Source: Desulfarculales bacterium UBA696
Lineage (GTDB): Bacteria > Desulfobacterota > Syntrophobacteria > Syntrophobacterales > Syntrophobacteraceae
Assembly (NCBI GenBank): GCA_002298995.1
Contig: DBMO01000002.1
Coordinates: 233,864 to 297,863 of the forward strand
Length of the DNA: 64,000 nucleotides
Direction: 5' to 3'
A model generated the notes under the pieces. It was given only the letters and a program-made list of their open reading frames with translations, made no database searches and had not been told where the DNA came from. Positions within the stretch are counted from its first letter, which is position 1, and the number at the start of each line of letters is the position of its first letter. A program made the translations under genes and the position numbers. Of this stretch, positions 60,726 through 64,000 are shown piece by piece.

Positions 60726-62018
60726 TTACAGATCCTTTGAAATCAGGACTTGGAAGATTGTGCCGCCTTGCTTTCCATTCTCTACCCAGACTTTGCCCTT
60801 GTGCAGATCGACAATTTCCTTGACTATGGCCAGGCCCAGGCCGGTACCCTCTACCCCGTTTGCGGTTTCGTGGCGCTGAAAAAGGCTGAAAAGCCTGCCG
60901 GCATCTCCTCCCTTGATCCCTATTCCGTCATCGGAAACCTTGAAGTGGTGAAAGTCGGCGGTTTCCGAATAGCAGATCGAAATATTTGCCAGGGCCTCAC
61001 CGCCATATTTGACGGCGTTGTCGATGAGGTTTCTGAAGATCCGGAGCATGGAGAGCTTGTCGGCCCGTATCGTTATGCCGCCCCGCGGGAGTGTGAGGCA
61101 AACCTGTCGAACCCGGAGCCGGGCGGAAAATTCGTCTTCGAGCAGGCGGAAAACCACTTCCATATCGACCCGTTCGAGCCGGAGCGGGGTTTCTTTCGTG
61201 GCGATGAATGTATTAATGGCGTCAACCAGAGAGGCAACGTGCTCCGAAGCCTTCATGATCTGGTCGCAGCAGGCTTCACCTTTTTCTCCGAGCAGCGCTC
61301 CGTACCTGTTCCGAAGGAGCCTCGCCAACCCGTAAATCCCGATCGACGGACTCTTGAGATCGTGGGCGACCGAATAGGCAAACAGTTTCATCTTCTCGGA
61401 ACTAGCGCGCAGCTCTTCGGTCATCCGGTTACGCTCCGCGACTTGCATTTTGAGTTCCAGGTTGGCGCGGGCGAGGGCCGCCGTTCTTTCCTCGACCCGT
61501 TTTTCCAACTGGTCATGGGCTTTTTGCAGCAGCCCCTCGGCCTCTTTGCGATCCGATATGTCGTGCGTAACGCCGACCAGCCCGGCTACGTTGCCTTCCG
61601 AATCGGTGAAAATTCCCTTGGTGACAATGACATCCCGCCTCGTTCCGTCAGCCCAGACAACCTCTGTTTCGTATGCCTTCTCACCCGCCTTCCTGAAAAG
61701 CTCCAGGTCATGCTGGTCATACTTGGCCGCGATTTCGTCCGGGAAGAGTTCGAATACGGACCTGCCGACGATTTCCTCCATCCTGCGCCCGATGCGCTGC
61801 TCGAAGGCCTTGTTGCACCCGAGGTAATGTCCTTTCGTGTCCTTGTAAAAGATAGGGTTGGGGATCGTATCGATGAGGGTTTGCAAGAAACGAAGCTGGT
61901 CCTTCTGAGCCTTGCGGCCGGCACTCTCCACCTGCAAGGACTCCAATTCAGATATCCTGGATCGCAGCCGCGCCAATTCCTCTTCAAGTCGCCGGGACTC
62001 CAGGTTCCTGGCCGCCAT
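60726..62018 (-). CDS. PAS-domain sensor histidine kinase
   Basis: A 430-residue protein without membrane segments from ATG 62018, which follows CAGGAGA; the frame runs 24 codons further but without a ribosome binding site. Order: a coiled coil (about 8-40), one PAS domain with a PAC tail (about 48-165: IDTIPNPIFYKDTKGHYLGCN, GVTHDISDRKEAE), a second coiled coil (about 165-215), HisKA with the phospho-accepting His in FAYSVAHDLKSPSIG, and an ATPase domain (DNAVKYGG, SDDGIGIKGG, EGTGLGLAIVKE). It is a soluble kinase that may sense a cytoplasmic signal. No regulator is adjacent. Confidence 0.9.
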   Translation of the reverse strand: MAARNLESRRLEEELARLRSRISELESLQVESAGRKAQKDQLRFLQTLIDTIPNPIFYKDTKGHYLGCNKAFEQRIGRRMEEIVGRSVFELFPDEIAAKYDQHDLELFRKAGEKAYETEVVWADGTRRDVIVTKGIFTDSEGNVAGLVGVTHDISDRKEAEGLLQKAHDQLEKRVEERTAALARANLELKMQVAERNRMTEELRASSEKMKLFAYSVAHDLKSPSIGIYGLARLLRNRYGALLGEKGEACCDQIMKASEHVASLVDAINTFIATKETPLRLERVDMEVVFRLLEDEFSARLRVRQVCLTLPRGGITIRADKLSMLRIFRNLIDNAVKYGGEALANISICYSETADFHHFKVSDDGIGIKGGDAGRLFSLFQRHETANGVEGTGLGLAIVKEIVDLHKGKVWVENGKQGGTIFQVLISKDL

Positions 62019-62323
62019 GATGATCTCCTGAATGGGAAAAATAAAAACCAGTGTAACCTTTCGAAATTTGCACTTCAACTTTAACTGCAAAATCCACCGG
62101 GCGGACAGCTTTCAAAGAATTCGCCCTTGGTGTGCGAGACGGGTACAGGCTAAATTTTTACCAATAATTTCATGAAATTGGCAACAAGGGCAATCATGAA
62201 TTGGAAATATTTCCCTTTATTGTAAAAACTTGAGATTCGGGCTATAAGACCCCCAAAATAGCATTGTTCCGCGGACCAAAAATTCAAACTGAAGACCAAT
62301 TTTGCCTTTCTGAAAGGAAGTAA
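62019..62323. other. Divergent promoter region, no gene seen
   Basis: 305 bases between the sensor kinase gene and the carboxypeptidase gene. The part 62150-62290 is AT-rich and probably holds both promoters. Only short frames without ribosome binding sites are present. Confidence 0.45.
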
Positions 62324-63685
62324 ATGCGAAGAAACGGCTTCTTCGGCCTGGTGCTGGCGCTTTTTTTCGCTTTCACGATTAATTCCGGAATATCGGATGC
62401 TTTCGCGCAAACCCCCGGCAAAAGGATGCGGACCATCACGGGGGCCGAAAAGCGAACCGGATCTCAGCCTGGCGCAAAACGAGGCGGAGCTGATGCGGCG
62501 GGACCCGTTCAGGCCACCGACCTCTCGCCCGGCCAGATAAACGCGAGGGCCGCCATTCTCATGGAGGTAACCACCGGGGCGATCCTTTTCGAACAAAATG
62601 CGGATGAAGCAATCGAACCGGCTTCTTTTACGAAGATAGCATCCCTTTACCTGATCTGGGAAGCCATCCAGCAGGGCAGGATCCGCTTAAGCGACGAAGT
62701 CTGGGTAAGTGAGACCGCATGGCGCACCGGCGGTTCGAAGATGTTTGTCGGACTGGGCACCAGGGTCCCGCTCGAAGAACTCATCAAAGGCATAGCGGCA
62801 ATATCGGGAAATGACGCCTGCATTGCCGCCGCCGAACACCTTAGCGGGAGCACCGACACCTTCGTCGATGCGATGAACCGTAAAGCCGCCGAACTGGGGA
62901 TGAACCGCAGCCGGTTCCTCAACCCCCACGGCCTTCCCGCGGACGGACAGATCACCACCGCGCGCGATATGGCAACCCTCGACGTGAGATACATCAAGAC
63001 CTTCCCGGAAGCGCTAAAGTACCACTCGATGCGGGAGTACACTTACAACAGCATCCTGCAGTACAACCGCAATCACCTGCTGTTGAAAGACCCCAGCGTG
63101 GACGGGCTGAAAACCGGCTACATCGCCGCATCGGGATATCATCTCTCGGCCACTTCACAGCGCGACGGGATGCGCCTGGTCGCGGTGGTGATGGGCGCCG
63201 TAAATCCGGCCACCCGCGAGCGCGAGGCGATGAAGCTGCTAAACTACGGGTTTAGAAACTTTACCCTCGCGCAGCCCTTCAAGGAGGGCCAGCCGGTCGC
63301 CAATGCGAAGGTCCTTAAAGGGCAAAAAGATGAAATCCCCGTTTACCCAAAGGACAAGGCGACTTTTCTGATTCCGCAGAGCCAGAAAAACCTGCTCAAG
63401 TGGGAGGTTAAAATCCAGCCCGACCTGACCGCCCCCATCACGGCGCAACAGGAAGTGGGGGAGCTTGTCTTCACCGTTTCGGACCAGCCGAAGCGAACCG
63501 TTGCGCTGGTAAGCGGCGAGGACGTTCCCCTTGCCGGAATTTTTAAAAGAGCCTGGCAAAGCATGATTAGTGTTTCTCAGTTCAACTGGCGCTGGATAAG
63601 CATCATCCTCGGGATTATCGCGATTATTGCCATAGCGGCTATCGTAATTCCGGGCAGGCGGTCCAAGAGTTATTTCAGGAAGTAG
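62324..63685 (+). CDS. dacA: D-alanyl-D-alanine carboxypeptidase (PBP5/6 type)
   Basis: A 453-residue penicillin-binding protein that trims the terminal D-Ala of peptidoglycan peptides, in the periplasm. A signal peptide (about 1-28) and a basic, low-complexity linker (about 30-65) precede the S11 peptidase domain (about 72-310) with S-x-x-K in PASFTKIAS, S-x-N in AISGNDAC and K-T-G in DGLKTGYIAASG. A PBP5 C-terminal domain (about 315-400) follows. The end is a real membrane segment (about 420-442: WISIILGIIAIIAIAAIVI) with a basic tail, rather than the usual amphipathic helix. GGAAG precedes the ATG. Confidence 0.93.
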   Translation: MRRNGFFGLVLALFFAFTINSGISDAFAQTPGKRMRTITGAEKRTGSQPGAKRGGADAAGPVQATDLSPGQINARAAILMEVTTGAILFEQNADEAIEPASFTKIASLYLIWEAIQQGRIRLSDEVWVSETAWRTGGSKMFVGLGTRVPLEELIKGIAAISGNDACIAAAEHLSGSTDTFVDAMNRKAAELGMNRSRFLNPHGLPADGQITTARDMATLDVRYIKTFPEALKYHSMREYTYNSILQYNRNHLLLKDPSVDGLKTGYIAASGYHLSATSQRDGMRLVAVVMGAVNPATREREAMKLLNYGFRNFTLAQPFKEGQPVANAKVLKGQKDEIPVYPKDKATFLIPQSQKNLLKWEVKIQPDLTAPITAQQEVGELVFTVSDQPKRTVALVSGEDVPLAGIFKRAWQSMISVSQFNWRWISIILGIIAIIAIAAIVIPGRRSKSYFRK

Positions 63686-63732
63686 GTCTCCTCCAGCCAG
63701 CGCCGGATACCTACCGGCAGAATTAAGTACTG

Positions 63733-64000
63733 CTAGCGGCAATCCTCTTCCTTGATGGTTAAATGGGGCGTGGATGAGAAATTAGCTCCCCTTTCCAGGC
63801 AAGATAAATACAGCAGGGATGAGAAATTAGCACCCCTCCCTTTGCGGGAATTAATGCAGCGGGGACCGGAGATTAGCTCCCCTCCCTTGATGAAATACAC
63901 CCGGGGGGATCACATACTAGCTCCCATCCCTTGATAAAATACACCAGGGGGATCACAAATTAGCTCCCCTCCCTTGATGGTCTATGGACCGGATACATGG
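63733..64000. repeat. Tandem repeat array, unit about 44 bases
   Basis: At least five units start with ATTAG or ACTAG at 63781, 63826, 63872, 63916 and 63959, spaced 45, 46, 44 and 43 bases; a weaker unit precedes them near 63733. Each has the core TAGCTCCCCTCCCTTGAT and a GGGG-rich end, which can pair with each other. The array runs to the window edge and may continue. There is no gene in it. Confidence 0.8.

Noticed and set aside
63733..64000. Regularly spaced repeats suggesting a CRISPR array.
   Set aside because: The whole unit is repeated with scattered changes and there are no unique spacers and no cas genes, so it is a plain tandem repeat.

Overview
The window reads as chromosomal DNA of an anaerobic, Gram-negative member of the Desulfobacterota (former Deltaproteobacteria). 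This is inferred from gene content: a multihaem cytochrome c, type IV pilus genes, a UbiA/UbiD pair of the kind used for menaquinone, anaerobic-type cobalamin genes behind a B12 riboswitch, a MucR regulator, a PEP-CTERM protein, KpsF-type arabinose-5-phosphate isomerase and DUF6178/DUF6485/DUF3141-type proteins. A Syntrophobacterales-like origin fits, but the genus cannot be fixed from the sequence alone. There are about 60 real protein genes, one tRNA (Leu, anticodon GAG), one riboswitch, one clear pseudogene and many short palindromic intergenic repeats.

Layout. 1-2.8 kb: a cut outer-membrane-type gene, a pentahaem cytochrome and a secreted protein. 3.0-5.0 kb: a 1.9 kb segment bounded by direct repeats containing the 3' end of tRNA-Leu; it carries a winged-helix/nucleotidyltransferase gene pair with a palindromic operator-like site and a broken gene. 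5.3-10.7 kb: an L,D-transpeptidase homologue that has lost its catalytic cysteine, pilMNO-pilQ without pilP, and divergent signal peptidase I. 10.8-19 kb: NamZ-type hydrolase, FAD oxidase, PEP-CTERM protein, Uma2 protein, oligoendopeptidase overlapping pyruvate kinase. 19.1-24.5 kb: ubiA-ubiD, then an MBOAT acyltransferase and its SGNH-like partner. 24.6-37.5 kb: peroxiredoxin and DsbA-like thiol proteins, a large PHA-synthase-like protein, a beta-hydroxyacid dehydrogenase, a VWA protein, a second L,D-transpeptidase, LUD and ferritin-like proteins, MucR, DUF6178 and a PfkB kinase. 37.8-47.4 kb: CoaE, a hybrid sensor kinase, thioesterase, M28 peptidase, two divergent regulators and KpsF. 47.5-58.5 kb: cobT, then a riboswitch-led run cbiC-cbiL-btuCDF-like-cbiD-cbiET. 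58.8-64 kb: sugar/nucleoside kinase, a secreted protein, a PAS histidine kinase, a D-Ala-D-Ala carboxypeptidase and a tandem repeat array.

Most operons are short. Couplings by 4-base overlap (pilM/N/O, ubiA/ubiD, cbiD/cbiET) and several TTG starts are visible. The candidate least explained by known biology is the winged-helix plus nucleotidyltransferase module next to tRNA-Leu. The clearest anomalies in otherwise familiar genes are the Cys-to-Gly change in the L,D-transpeptidase homologue, the response regulator with Ser in place of the phospho-acceptor Asp, and three genes whose ribosome binding sites are runs of 7-8 G.
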